Notes under the pieces: model-generated
The model's database searches: none
Seen by the model: the letters and a program-made list of their open reading frames with translations, nothing else
Told to the model about the DNA's origin: nothing
Assembly: GCA_041569895.1 (NCBI GenBank)
Contig: JBFFXF010000108.1
Location: forward strand, 1 to 21,671
Source: JBFFXF01 sp041569895
GTDB lineage: Bacteria > Planctomycetota > UBA8108 > JACQVS01
Length of the DNA stretch: 21,671 nt
Reading direction: 5' to 3'
Position numbers and translations under genes: made by a program
Part shown: in pieces, positions 5,955-15,300 of the stretch
How the letters are laid out: each line of letters begins with the position of its first letter
How positions within the stretch are numbered: position 1 is the first letter of the stretch

Positions 5955-8114
5955 ATGAGCCCGAGCACCACCACCACGAGCGTGCCGAAACGCGTCGTCC
6001 TCCTGCGGCGGCCCCTGCGCGCGCTGTCGCGGTACTTCAGCGGCCTCCTCGACCGCGTGCGCCCGTCGGAGACGACGACGCTCCTCTTCACGGCGATCCT
6101 CGTCGGCGCCGTCACCGGCCTCGCGGCGATTCTCTTCATCCAGCTGATCGACGGGATCACGGTGGTCGGCTTCGGCTGGATTCCGGAGCTCCTCCCCGCG
6201 ACCGGCCGCTGGTGGCTCATCGTCGTGCCGGCGCTCGGGGGGCTGGTCGCAGGGCCGATCATCGCCCGCTTCGCGCGCGAGGCGAAGGGTCACGGCGTTC
6301 CGGAGGTGATGCAGGCGCTGGCGCTCAATCGTGGCGTCATCCGGCCGCGCGTCGCGGTGGCGAAGATCGTCGCGTCGTCGTTCTGCATCGGCACCGGCGG
6401 CTCGGCCGGTCGCGAGGGACCGATCGTCCAGGTCGGCTCGACGCTCGGATCGACGATCGGCCAGTTGCTCCGCCTGTCGGAGGAGCGCGTTCGCAACCTG
6501 GTCGCCTGCGGCGCCGCGGCGGGCGTGGCGGCGACGTTCAACGCGCCGATCGCCGGCGTCGCCTTCGCGATGGAGGTCCTCGCCGGTGACCTCGGACTCG
6601 GCATCCTGTCGAACGTCGTCCTGTCATCGGTGACGGCGAGCATCGTCAGCCAGCACTTCCTCGGCGACGAGCACGCGTTCCGCATGCCGGCCTACGACCT
6701 GAACAGCCCCGTCGAGATCCTCTTCTACGCCGTGCTCGGAGGCCTCGCCGCGCTCGTCGGCGTCGCCTTCATCCGCGTTCTCTACCGCTCCGAGGACCTC
6801 TTCGACAACTGGCGGGGAGTGCCGCTGTGGCTGAAGCCGGCGATCGGCGGGCTCCTCCTCGGCCTGGTGGCGTTCGTCTATCCGATGGCGCTCCAGCACG
6901 CGCCGGACGTCGGCGCGGATCAGGCGAGGTCCGCCCTGCCGCTGATCGAGAACATCCCCCACGTCTTCGGTTCGGGGTTCTCGACCATCGAGCAGGCGCT
7001 CGGCGGCCCGCAGCCGTGGGCGCTGCTCGCGGCGCTGATCGTGTTGAAGATGGTCGCGACGTCGCTGACCCTCGGATCGGGCAACTCGGGCGGCGTCTTC
7101 GCGCCGTCGCTCTTCATGGGCGCCATGACCGGAGGCCTCTTCGGCGTCGGCGTCAACGCCCTCTTCCCCGAGCTCGCCCCCCACCCGGGCGCCTACGCGC
7201 TCGCCGGCATGGCGGCGGTCTTCTCCGCCGCCGCCCGCGCGCCGCTGACCGCGATCCTGATCGCCTTCGAGATGAGCCACGACTACGCCGTCATCCTGCC
7301 GTTGATGGCGACGACGATCGCCGCCACGATGCTCGCGAGTCGGCTGCACCCGGAGTCGATCTACAGCCTCAAGCTGGTCCGCCGCGGCATCCGCCTGCTC
7401 AAGGGGCGCGACGTCGACGTCATGGACAGCGTGCTCGTCCGCGACATCATGAACCGGCGACCCCCGACCGTGCCGCCGACGATGACACTCGGCGAGCTCG
7501 AGCATTACTTCATCGCGAACCACCGTCACGGTGTCGTGGTCGTCGACGACGCCGGCGACCTGGTCGGCATCGTCACGCTGCAGGACCTCGCGCAGGCGAA
7601 GAGCGAGGCGGACTGGGAGGACGGCGCCGTCGGCGACGTGATGATCCGCACGCTGCTGACCGCGTACCCCGACGAGACGATGGGCGCCGCCCTCGGCCGC
7701 ATGGCCGCCCGCGACGTCGGCCGCCTCCCCGTCGTCGACCGCGAGAACCCGAAGCGACTCGTCGGCCTCATCCGACGCCCCGACCTCGCGCGCGCCTACC
7801 AGCGCGGCCTCATCGGCCGGCAGGAACTCCGCGAGCGGAGCACGCAGCGGCACCTCAGCACCGGCACCGGCACCGAGCCGCTCGAGCTCGTCGTCGAGGC
7901 CGGCTCCGAGGTCGCCGGCCAGCGCGTCCGCGACCTCGAGCTGCCCCCCGGCGTCCTGCTGACCACACGCCGGCGCGGCGCCGTGCAGCAGCTTCTCCAC
8001 GGCAAGGACATACTCGAGGTCGGCGACACGGTGCGCGCGCTGGCGGAGCCGGGGGTGGTGGATGCCGTGCGCGGGGCTTTTGCGGGCGGGCGCACGGCCG
8101 ACGCGCACGAATGA
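5955..8114 (+). CDS. ClC-family chloride channel/transporter with two CBS domains and a TrkA-C-like tail
   Basis: The 719-residue protein has a ClC core at about residues 42-480. Ion-pathway motifs are visible: GHGVPEV (112-118; the selectivity loop is usually GSGIP), GREGPIVQ (152-159, gating Glu E154), GGVFAP (379-384) and FEMSHDYAVILPL, which carries the pore Tyr. At the position of the internal proton glutamate (E203 of ClC-ec1) this protein has V208 in AMEVL, as in many channel-type ClCs. CBS domains follow at about 495-550 and 560-615, then a TrkA-C/RCK-C-like domain at about 636-710 (LELVVEAGSEVAGQRVRDLELP). These regions suggest control by bound nucleotide or another ligand. I chose the ATG at 5955 because upstream in-frame sequence is antisense to the amidase gene. 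It is probably an inner-membrane protein. Confidence 0.92.
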   Translation: MSPSTTTTSVPKRVVLLRRPLRALSRYFSGLLDRVRPSETTTLLFTAILVGAVTGLAAILFIQLIDGITVVGFGWIPELLPATGRWWLIVVPALGGLVAGPIIARFAREAKGHGVPEVMQALALNRGVIRPRVAVAKIVASSFCIGTGGSAGREGPIVQVGSTLGSTIGQLLRLSEERVRNLVACGAAAGVAATFNAPIAGVAFAMEVLAGDLGLGILSNVVLSSVTASIVSQHFLGDEHAFRMPAYDLNSPVEILFYAVLGGLAALVGVAFIRVLYRSEDLFDNWRGVPLWLKPAIGGLLLGLVAFVYPMALQHAPDVGADQARSALPLIENIPHVFGSGFSTIEQALGGPQPWALLAALIVLKMVATSLTLGSGNSGGVFAPSLFMGAMTGGLFGVGVNALFPELAPHPGAYALAGMAAVFSAAARAPLTAILIAFEMSHDYAVILPLMATTIAATMLASRLHPESIYSLKLVRRGIRLLKGRDVDVMDSVLVRDIMNRRPPTVPPTMTLGELEHYFIANHRHGVVVVDDAGDLVGIVTLQDLAQAKSEADWEDGAVGDVMIRTLLTAYPDETMGAALGRMAARDVGRLPVVDRENPKRLVGLIRRPDLARAYQRGLIGRQELRERSTQRHLSTGTGTEPLELVVEAGSEVAGQRVRDLELPPGVLLTTRRRGAVQQLLHGKDILEVGDTVRALAEPGVVDAVRGAFAGGRTADAHE

Positions 8115-8129
8115 CGCGCGCAGCGCGTC
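8113..8129 (+). terminator. Perfect hairpin overlapping the ClC stop codon
   Basis: GACGCGC-GCA-GCGCGTC forms a 7-bp perfect stem with a 3-nt loop, starting inside the TGA. There is no T-tract, because the composite repeat follows directly. It may serve as a 3'-end stabiliser or as half of a terminator. Confidence 0.35.
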
Positions 8130-8472
8130 GTCCTCGTCCTCGGTCCCGATCCCGGACCCGGTCCCGTGCCCGGTCCCGTGCCCGAAGGCCCTCGTCGTCT
8201 TTTCCGTGTGCGACGTCGGGGCCGGGCGATCGGGGTCGGAGTCCGAGACGGAGACGGAGATCGGAGATCGGAGATCGGAGGGCCGAGTTCGAGTCCGATG
8301 ACCGATGCCGATGCCGACTCCGTCGCCATCGTTAAACGTACCCGTTCCCGTTCCCGTGCCCGTGCCCGTTCCCGTCCTCGAGGGCTCTGGTATCGGAGTC
8401 CGATGACCGACTCCGATACCGATGGCCGATGCCGATTCCGATTCCGACTCCGATGACCGATACCGACTCCGA
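8130..8472 (+). repeat. Composite stop-anchored element after the ClC gene, two units (D-core-C, D'-C)
   Basis: Starting 15 nt after the ClC stop, the first unit holds GTCCTC units, a D array (CCCGGT, CCCGGA, CCCGTG) to about 8183, the conserved core at 8181-8224, and a C-type stretch of GAGACG, GAGATC and CCGATG hexamers to about 8325. A second unit begins with D' at 8339-8374, whose last 34 nt are identical to 2922-2955, and continues with a C array (about 8390-8472) of NNCCGA hexamers. That array runs directly into the stop codon of the convergent amidase gene at 8473. I see no gene in these 343 nt. Confidence 0.85.
8181..8224 (+). other. Conserved 44-nt core of the composite element, copy 1
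   Basis: It begins CCCGAAGGCCCTCG and ends GTCGGGGCCG, with exactly 34 nt before the closing 10-nt word, as in the copies at 9580-9537 (-) and 21292-21335. A hairpin can form between the CCTCG-type segment at core positions 10-16 and GTCGGGG at 35-41, with one mismatch in this copy. Confidence 0.7.
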
Positions 8473-9300
8473 TCAGACGCGCGGCGTTCCCGGGGGCTCC
8501 AGCCGGCGATGTTTGGCGGTGGGGATCTTGCGGCGGATTTCGTCGACGCGGGCGAGGTCGATCTCCGCCAGGGCCAGGCCCGGGCCATCGGGGGCCATGG
8601 CGATCTCCTGGCCCCACGGGTCGATGATCAGCGAGTGGCCGAAGCTGTGGCGGATGCCATCATCGTCGTGGTGTCCGATCTGGGCCGGCGCGATGACGTA
8701 GCACTGGCACTCGATCGCGCGTGCCCGGAGCAGCGTGTGCCAGTGGGCGCGTCCCGTGGTGAGCGTGAACGCGGACGGGACGGTGATCAGCTGGGCGCCG
8801 CGGTCGACGAGCGCGCGGTAGAGCTCCGGGAAGCGGAGGTCGTAGCAGATCGTCATCCCGATGGCGCCGAGCGGCGTCGCGGCCACCACGATGTCTTCTC
8901 CGGACGCGACGGTCGCCGACTCCTGGAAGCGGACCTCCAGCGACACGTCGACATCGAAGAGGTGGATCTTGCGGTAGACGGCTGCGCGCTCACCGTCCGG
9001 CGAGAAGAGGACACTCGTGTTCCGGCAGCGCTGCTCATCGCCGCGCTCGTTGAACGATCCGAGCAGCAGCCAGATCCCGAGCTCCCGCGCGAGCGCGGCG
9101 AAGCGTGCGATCAGCGACCCCTCGAGCGGCTCGGCACGGCGCACCTTGTCGGCCTGCGGACCGAGAAAGTTGGTGTTCTCGGGCGTGGCCACGAGCCGCG
9201 CACCGCGACTCGCCGCCCGGCGAATGAGCCCCTCCGCGACCTCGAGGTTCGCGCCCTCATCCGCGGTCGACGTCATCTGAACCGCAGCGGCAAGGTACAT
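8473..9300 (-). CDS. Carbon-nitrogen hydrolase, Nit1-like (possible deaminated-glutathione amidase)
   Basis: The 275-residue product starts MYLAAAVQMTSTADEGANL. It carries the nitrilase triad E41 (ATPENTNF), K111 (YRKIHLFDVDV) and C152 (TICYDLRFPELYRALV). KIHLFDVDV together with CYDLRFPELYR is characteristic of the Nit1/omega-amidase branch, where Nit1 removes the amide of deaminated glutathione, a metabolite-repair step. That substrate is inferred from the family only. I chose the ATG at 9300 because it aligns with the family N-terminus; the frame is open upstream only because it reads through a hexamer repeat. There is no clear Shine-Dalgarno. A hexamer array abuts its stop codon, and a composite element separates it from the upstream tolC-like gene. 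Confidence 0.88.
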   Translation of the reverse strand: MYLAAAVQMTSTADEGANLEVAEGLIRRAASRGARLVATPENTNFLGPQADKVRRAEPLEGSLIARFAALARELGIWLLLGSFNERGDEQRCRNTSVLFSPDGERAAVYRKIHLFDVDVSLEVRFQESATVASGEDIVVAATPLGAIGMTICYDLRFPELYRALVDRGAQLITVPSAFTLTTGRAHWHTLLRARAIECQCYVIAPAQIGHHDDDGIRHSFGHSLIIDPWGQEIAMAPDGPGLALAEIDLARVDEIRRKIPTAKHRRLEPPGTPRV

Positions 9301-9606
9301 TGCGACGGAATGATACCACGCCGCCGGTCCACGCCCCCACCATCTGGGTCTCGTCCTCGGTCTCGTCCTCGACCCGCATTGGAATCGGACTCGGTGTCGG
9401 TATCGGAAGTCGGAATCGGAATCGGAGTCCGAGTCGGAATCGGTGTCGGTATCGGTGTCGGTATCGGTATCGGTATCGGAATCGGAATCGGTCTCCGGTC
9501 TCTGGTCTCCGGTCTCTGTCTCGGACTCCACCAGCTCGGCCCCGACGTTGACTGCTGAACTGGCGTCGGGAGCTTTCGGGACCGGGTCCGGGACCGGGAC
9601 CGGGAG
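9301..9606 (-). repeat. Composite stop-anchored element after the tolC-like gene (D-core-C)
   Basis: Read on the minus strand, D starts about 11 nt after the stop codon at 9618 (CCCGGTCCCGGTCCCGGACC, ending near 9577). The core is at 9580-9537. GAGACC and GGAGACC-type hexamers follow, then a C array of NNCCGA hexamers over about 9495-9379 (TCGGNN on the plus strand, with one 7-nt phase slip near 9408). GTCCTC-like units flank its far end (about 9346-9373). The last 45 nt, up to the amidase start at 9300, contain no repeat and no clear promoter. Confidence 0.85.
9537..9580 (-). other. Conserved 44-nt core of the composite element, copy 2
   Basis: It begins CCCGAAAGCTCCCGAC and ends GTCGGGGCCG with the same 34-nt spacing. 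By my count 36 of 44 positions equal the copy at 21292. TCCCGAC (core 10-16) can pair fully with GTCGGGG (35-41), counting one G-T pair. Confidence 0.72.
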
Positions 9607-9617
9607 GAGATCGGCGC

Positions 9618-11084
9618 TCAGGGCCCCCCCACCGCCCGCAGCAAGTCATACTGCCCGCGATTGTGCGTCACCAGCGCCTCCGTCAGCGCCGTGCGCGCTC
9701 GCACCAGGGCCTCCTGGGCGTCGAGGACGTCGATCAGCAGGCCGGTTCCGGCCTCGCGGCGCGCCTCGGAGATCGACACCGCCTCGCCGGCGGACTCCGC
9801 TTGCTGCCGTGCGGCCTCGACGCGCTCGCGCGCCGCCCGCACGGTCTCGTGCGACTCGACCACCTCGGCGACGATGCGGTTTTCGAGCGCGGAGCGCGTG
9901 AGCTCGGCCTCGCGGTGCCGGTGGGACGCCTCGCGCCAGCGCGAGATGCGGCCGGCCTCGAGCTCGAGCTCGAGCGCGAGGTAGTAGATCTCCTGATCGT
10001 CGGTGTCGCGTCCCGAGAGCGTCTCGCCGAACTCTCCATAGCTGACGCCGCCACGCACGGTCGGCATCAGCCAGCCGAGACCCTCGCGGCGCGCCACCGC
10101 CTCGAAGGCGCGTCGCGTGCTCTCGGCGCTCGAGAGCTCCGGGCGTCGCGACCTCGCCCTGGCGACGAGGTCGCTCGTTCCCGCGTCGGCCTCGAGGAAC
10201 TCCACCGGGGCGAGCTGCTCGCTGAGCGGCGTCAGCACGACGCGCTCGTCGAGGCGCAGCAGCTCGACGAGTCGGGCGGACGCGACCCCGACGTCGCCCC
10301 GCGCCCGGGCGACGTCGCCCCGCGTCTCGGCGAGTCGGGCGCGCGCGCGGAGGGCGTCGAAACGGAGCCCGATGCCCTGCTCGACGCGAGCGTCCTCGAC
10401 GCGCACGAGCTCCTCGGCGCGGCGCTGCGCCTGCTCGTGGATGCGCTGCTCGAGCGTCGCGAGCAGGAGGTCGTAGTAGCGGTGCGCCGCCTCGCGAAGC
10501 GACTCCTGCGTCGCGGCGGCGAGGTCCGCCTCGCGGGCGCGAGCGCGTCGCGACGCCGCGAGCGTGTCGAGGGCGGACTCGCCCGGATTCACCGAGAGCT
10601 CGATGCCGACGCCGCCGAACGCGTTTTGCTTGTCGACGTCGAGGAACTGCCCGCCGGTATCCTGGATCTTGCCCTCGTGACGGAACCACGAGACTCTCGG
10701 CTTCACCGCCGGGACCATTCCGAGGGCCGCGGACCACGTCGCGGCCGAGGCCGCTGCGGCCCGCTCGCGGGCGATGAGCACGTCGATCGCCTCGCGACGG
10801 TCGCCGAGGAACCGCAGCACGGTCGGCAGGTCGACCGCGAACGGAGCGCCCGGGACAGGACCGGCATCGAGCGCGTCGAGCCGCTCGACGACGGCGCGCG
10901 AGGGCTCCTCCCCCGCCGGCGTGGTCGAATCGTCGCTCGACCGTGCGGCCTCGACCGGCGACCAGCCGGAGACGTCGATGGTCCGCGTCGACGGGCGGGG
11001 CGCGCCGCAGCCGGCGACCAGCGCCCACCCGGCCAGCACGGCGACGATCCTCGCGCGTCCGCGGGCCGGTGGCGTCGGCCTCAT
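9618..11084 (-). CDS. TolC-family outer-membrane efflux lipoprotein
   Basis: The 488-residue product has a lipoprotein signal (RIVAVLAGWALVAGC, lipobox VAGC). It then has the two-repeat alpha-helical pattern of TolC/OprM channels: long Ala/Arg/Glu-rich helices (for example RAREADLAAATQESLREAA), a first strand-like region VKPRVSWFRHEG, and a second VRGGVSYGEFGETLSGRDTDDQEIYYLALELELE. The C-terminal GTGLLIDVLDAQEALVRARTAL is the conserved L-D-A-Q/E segment of outer-membrane efflux proteins. The ATG at 11084 follows a clear GGAGG 6 nt upstream and overlaps the adaptor stop (ATGA), so the two are translationally coupled. Its role is the outer-membrane exit duct for the RND pump encoded upstream. 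Confidence 0.88.
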   Translation of the reverse strand: MRPTPPARGRARIVAVLAGWALVAGCGAPRPSTRTIDVSGWSPVEAARSSDDSTTPAGEEPSRAVVERLDALDAGPVPGAPFAVDLPTVLRFLGDRREAIDVLIARERAAAASAATWSAALGMVPAVKPRVSWFRHEGKIQDTGGQFLDVDKQNAFGGVGIELSVNPGESALDTLAASRRARAREADLAAATQESLREAAHRYYDLLLATLEQRIHEQAQRRAEELVRVEDARVEQGIGLRFDALRARARLAETRGDVARARGDVGVASARLVELLRLDERVVLTPLSEQLAPVEFLEADAGTSDLVARARSRRPELSSAESTRRAFEAVARREGLGWLMPTVRGGVSYGEFGETLSGRDTDDQEIYYLALELELEAGRISRWREASHRHREAELTRSALENRIVAEVVESHETVRAARERVEAARQQAESAGEAVSISEARREAGTGLLIDVLDAQEALVRARTALTEALVTHNRGQYDLLRAVGGP

Positions 11085-12370
11085 GCCTTTCCTCCGGGCT
11101 GCGCCACCACCGGGTCGCCGTCCTCGAGGTCCGGCTTGCCGTCGATGACCTGATCGTCCTCCCCGATCCCCGAGACGACCTCGATGCGGATGCCATCGTC
11201 GAAGCCGGTCTCGATCTCGACGCGGCGCGCAACGCCATCGCGGTTGACGAAGACGTAGCGCTTCGCTCCTTTCCTGATGACGGCCGAGGCCGGCAGCATC
11301 AGCGCGTTGGCGCGATCGCTCACCGTGATGCGCACGTCGCAATACATCCCCGGCACGAAGACTCCGTCCGGGTTGGCGAGCTCGATCTCGCACCGCATCG
11401 TGTGCGTCCGCGGGTCGAGCGCGCCGGCGAGCCGCGTCAGCCTGGCGTCGATCGGCGTGTCGGGATCGGCGTCGAGGCGGATCTCGACCGGCTGGTTCCT
11501 GGCGACCTGCCGCACATCGCGCTCGGGAACGTGCACGAGGATGCGGACTCGCGAGACGTCCATCACCGTGAGGATCGGCGAGCCGTCGACCTGGACGAGC
11601 GCGCCGGCGTCGACGAATCGGCGCGTCACGACGGCCTCGGAGTACGGCGAGCGGATCTGGGTGAATCCGAGCAGCGTCTCGAGACGGAGCAGCTCGGCCC
11701 TGGCGGCCTCGTTTCGCGCCCTGGCGATCTCGAGCGCCGCGTCGGCGTCCTGCACGCCCGCTCTCGCCAGGTCCGCGGACGCGAGGGCCGCCTCGCCGCG
11801 CGCCTTCGCGACGACCGCCTGGGCCTCGGCCTCCTGTGCCTCCTCGGTGGTCGCGGCCTGGCGCTCCACCAGCGCCAGGCGCCGGGCGGCGATCTTCTCC
11901 TTGACGTCGACATCGGCCTTCCAGACCCGCACGGTCGCCTCCTTCTCCCGGAGCGTCGCGCGCGCGATCTGGCCCGTGGCCTCCGCCTGGGCGATGCGAG
12001 CGGCAGCCGTGCGCACGGCGGCCCCGGCGCGGTTGCGCTCGGCCTCGAGGTCGGGAGCGGCGATCCGCGCCAGCACCTTCTCGCGGCCGACGACGTCTCC
12101 CTCGAAGACCGCGACCTCCGCCAGCTGTCCCTGGACCATCGCCGCGAGGTCGGCCCGCTGGTAGGCGAGCACCGTTCCCGGATACCGCAGAACTCGCCTG
12201 AGGTTCTCGCGGCGGGGCGTCGTGGTCTTCACGCGCCGCGCCGTCCGCTCCCCGTCGGAGCCCTCGGCGCCGGCGACCGCGAGGGCGCCGAGGACGAGGA
12301 TCGCGCACGCCGCCACCCGTCGAAGTCGCGTCGGGCCACGCGGCCTGTCCGCTCGTCGCACGCGTCTCAT
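11081..12370 (-). CDS. RND periplasmic adaptor (HlyD/AcrA-type membrane fusion protein)
   Basis: The 429-residue product has an N-terminal hydrophobic signal or anchor (VAACAILVLGALAVAGA, 19-35). A split lipoyl/barrel-sandwich domain follows (about 60-108, GTVLAYQRADLAAMVQGQLA...VFEGDVVG). A long Ala/Glu/Arg coiled-coil hairpin (about 105-235) comes next, then the lipoyl return FTQIRSPYSEAVVTRRFVDAG, a beta-barrel (VRILVHVPERDVRQVARNQP) and a membrane-proximal domain ending GDPVVAQPGGKA. It links the inner-membrane pump to the TolC-type duct. Two starts are possible. ATG 12370 has GGAGG 5 nt upstream. ATG 12397 overlaps the pump's stop codon (ATGA) and has only a weak GGAG. I prefer 12370 for its ribosome-binding site. 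Confidence 0.88.
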   Translation of the reverse strand: MRRVRRADRPRGPTRLRRVAACAILVLGALAVAGAEGSDGERTARRVKTTTPRRENLRRVLRYPGTVLAYQRADLAAMVQGQLAEVAVFEGDVVGREKVLARIAAPDLEAERNRAGAAVRTAAARIAQAEATGQIARATLREKEATVRVWKADVDVKEKIAARRLALVERQAATTEEAQEAEAQAVVAKARGEAALASADLARAGVQDADAALEIARARNEAARAELLRLETLLGFTQIRSPYSEAVVTRRFVDAGALVQVDGSPILTVMDVSRVRILVHVPERDVRQVARNQPVEIRLDADPDTPIDARLTRLAGALDPRTHTMRCEIELANPDGVFVPGMYCDVRITVSDRANALMLPASAVIRKGAKRYVFVNRDGVARRVEIETGFDDGIRIEVVSGIGEDDQVIDGKPDLEDGDPVVAQPGGKA

Positions 12371-12393
12371 GATTGCCTCCAGTGAAGTGTGTC

Positions 12394-15300
12394 TCATGCT
12401 GTCTCCGGTGATCTCTCGAGGCGGAGCTTGCGAGCGATCGCCATGTAGAGCGACGGCGTCACCAGGAGCGTCAGCGCCGCGCCGCCGATCACCGCGCCGA
12501 TGATCGCGCGGGCGAGCGGCACGTTCGCCTCGCTCCCGCGCCCGATCCCGAGGGCGAGCGGCAGCAACGCGAGCGCCGTCGTCAGCGCGGTCATGATCAC
12601 CGGACGGAACCGCGCACGCGCCGCACTGACAACTGCGTCCTCGATCGCCGCACCCTCTCGCTGTCGCCGCGCCGCGAACTCGACGAGGAGGATCGAGTAC
12701 TCGACGACGATGCCGGTCATCAGAATGAGCCCCATGAAGGACGGGATCCCGAGGTTGGTGCCGGTGAGGAGCATCACCGCCACGACGCCGAAGAAGGCGA
12801 GCGGCACCGTGAGAATCACCACGAACGGCAGCGCGAACGACCGGAACTGCGCCACCATGACGAGGTAGACCAGCACCGCCGCGATCAGCAGCCCGAAGGC
12901 GAACTGCCCGAGCGAATCGCGCATGCTCTTCACCTCGCCACGCATGGTGATCGTGTACCCCTTCGACGCGAGGCCCTCCTCGCCCTCCATGATCCGCTCC
13001 ATGCGGGGCGAGCTCTCGAGGCGGCCCTCGATCTCCGCCGCGACCGAGCCGACGTCGCGTCCGTCGACATTGACGAAGACGTCGACCGTCCTGGTGATGT
13101 TCCTGTGCGTGACGACCGCGGGTTCCTCGGTCCAGCGCAGCCGGGCGATGTCCTTCAGCAGCACCGTCCGCACGGTATCCTTGCCGGTGATCGGGATGTT
13201 CTCGAGCGTCTCGAGCGTCTCGATCTTCTCCTCGGCGTACTGTGCGCCGATCAGGTAGTGGTTGCCGTTCGGCGCGATCCAGAACGACGGCGAGAAGTTC
13301 ACCGACGAATTGATCGCCGCCGCGACGTTCTCGATGATCTCCTGCTGCGTGAGGCCGAGGTAGGCCGCCCTGGTGCGGTCGACCTGCAGCTCGATGGCGG
13401 GGAAATCGAGCGGCTGGCCCACCCGCACGTCCACGGCGCCGGGAACGCCGCGCGCCTCCTCGGCGATCGCGGCGGCGATCCGGTGGAGGCTCTTCAGATC
13501 GGAACCCTGCACCTGGATGTCGATCGGCGAGGGCAGTCCGAAGTTGAGCGCCGCGGTGAGCATGCCGCCGGTGTCGAACGCGAAGTCGACGTCGGGGAAG
13601 GTCTCGGACAGCGCGGCGCGCAGCTCACGCGCCCGGTCCTGGGCCGATCGGCTGCGATTGTCCTTCAGCTGCACGAGGATGAACGCGTCCATCGGTCCGG
13701 TGTTCGGCGTGTACGCGGCTGGCCAGTCGTAGAGAACACCGATGTTCGAGATCAGCAGCCGCAGCTCCGACTCGGGATCGTCGAGGTCCGGATCCGCCGC
13801 GCCGATGACCTCCTGGATCCTGGTCTCGACACGCTCGACGAGCCGCTCGTTGGCCTCGAGACTGGTGCCGAGCGGCGCCCGCATCAGCACGGTGAACTGC
13901 CCCGCGTCGACCGGCGGGAAGAGCTCCGTGCCGAGCAGCGGCGTGCCGACGAGCGCGACCAGGAAGAGCAGTCCCGCAATGCCGATGATGGCGGTTCGTT
14001 TGGCGAGCGAGCCCCGCACCCACTCGCCGTACCGCGAGGCCAGCTCGCCGACCTCCCCCGACTCGCGCGGCCCCTCGCCGGACGTCTCAGAGAAGAAGCG
14101 CGACGCCATCGCCGGGATGAAGGTCAGCGCGAGGAGGCACGACACGACCGCAGCGAACGAGACGGCGAGCGCCAGCGGGGTAAAGAGAAAGCGAGCCATG
14201 CCCGAGAGGAAGACCACCGGATAGAAGACGACGATGAACGTCACCGTCGCGATGACCACCGGCGTCGCGACCTCACGGCCACCGTCGAGCGCCGCCTGCA
14301 TCCGCGACTTGCCCATGGCGAGGTGCCTGCGGATGTTCTCGACGACGACGATCGCCTGGTCGACGAGGATGCCGATCGACAGCGACAGTCCGCCGAGCGT
14401 CATCGCGTTGATCGTGTCACCGGTGTAGAAGAGCCCGATGAAGGCGCCGAAGAGGGCGAGCGGCACCGTGACGACGACCAGCGCGGTGGCGCCCGCGCTC
14501 CTGAGGAACCAGAAGACCACCAGCGTGACGAGCAGTCCGCCGACGATCGCGCTCCACAGCAGCGAGTTGATCGACCCGCGGACGTACGCGGACTGGTCCA
14601 TGACGACGTCCATGCCGAGGTCGGCGGCCTTCGGATTGAACTCCTTGATGCGCTGCAGGATCAGGTCGCTGCGCTCCTTCACCTCGTCGACGACCTCGAG
14701 GGTGTTGGCGCCCGGCTGGCGGTAGATCGGGATGTAGACCTGTCGCCGGCCGTTGATGCGCACGATGTTGGTCTGGATCTGGTGCGTGTCCCGCGCCTCG
14801 CCGACATCGCGGATGAAGACCGGCGCGCCCTCGTCGACGCGGATCGGGATGTCGTTCAGCTCCGCGACCTCCTTGACCATCGCGTTCGAGACGACGAAGT
14901 ACTCGTAGTCCCCCATGCGCATGCTGCCGATCGGCACGAACGGATTCGAGCGCTGGATCGCCTCGACCACGTCCATCGGCGAGAGGTTGCGCGATTCGAG
15001 GCGGTCGCGATCGACGTAGGCGAGGATGCGCCGGAGGACGCCGCCGTAGACCGCCGGCGCGATGACGCCCGAGATCGACTGCAGCCGGTTGCGCATCTCG
15101 TAGTACGCGACGTCGTAGAGCTCCTTCTCCGTCAGCGTCGGCGAGTGGACGCTCAGCAGGCAGAGCGGCACCGACGCCGTCGGATCGAACGGCATCACCA
15201 TCGGCGGCAGCGTGCCCGGCGGCAGGTAGAACATGTCCGACACCGCCAGCGACGTCACCTGCGCCATCGCGGTGTCCGGATCGATGTCCTCGCGGAAGAA

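Noticed and set aside
9301..9531. N-terminal extension of the Nit1-like amidase into a Ser-Asp/Thr-Asp repeat
   Set aside because: The extension is entirely hexamer-array sequence; the family N-terminus aligns at ATG 9300.
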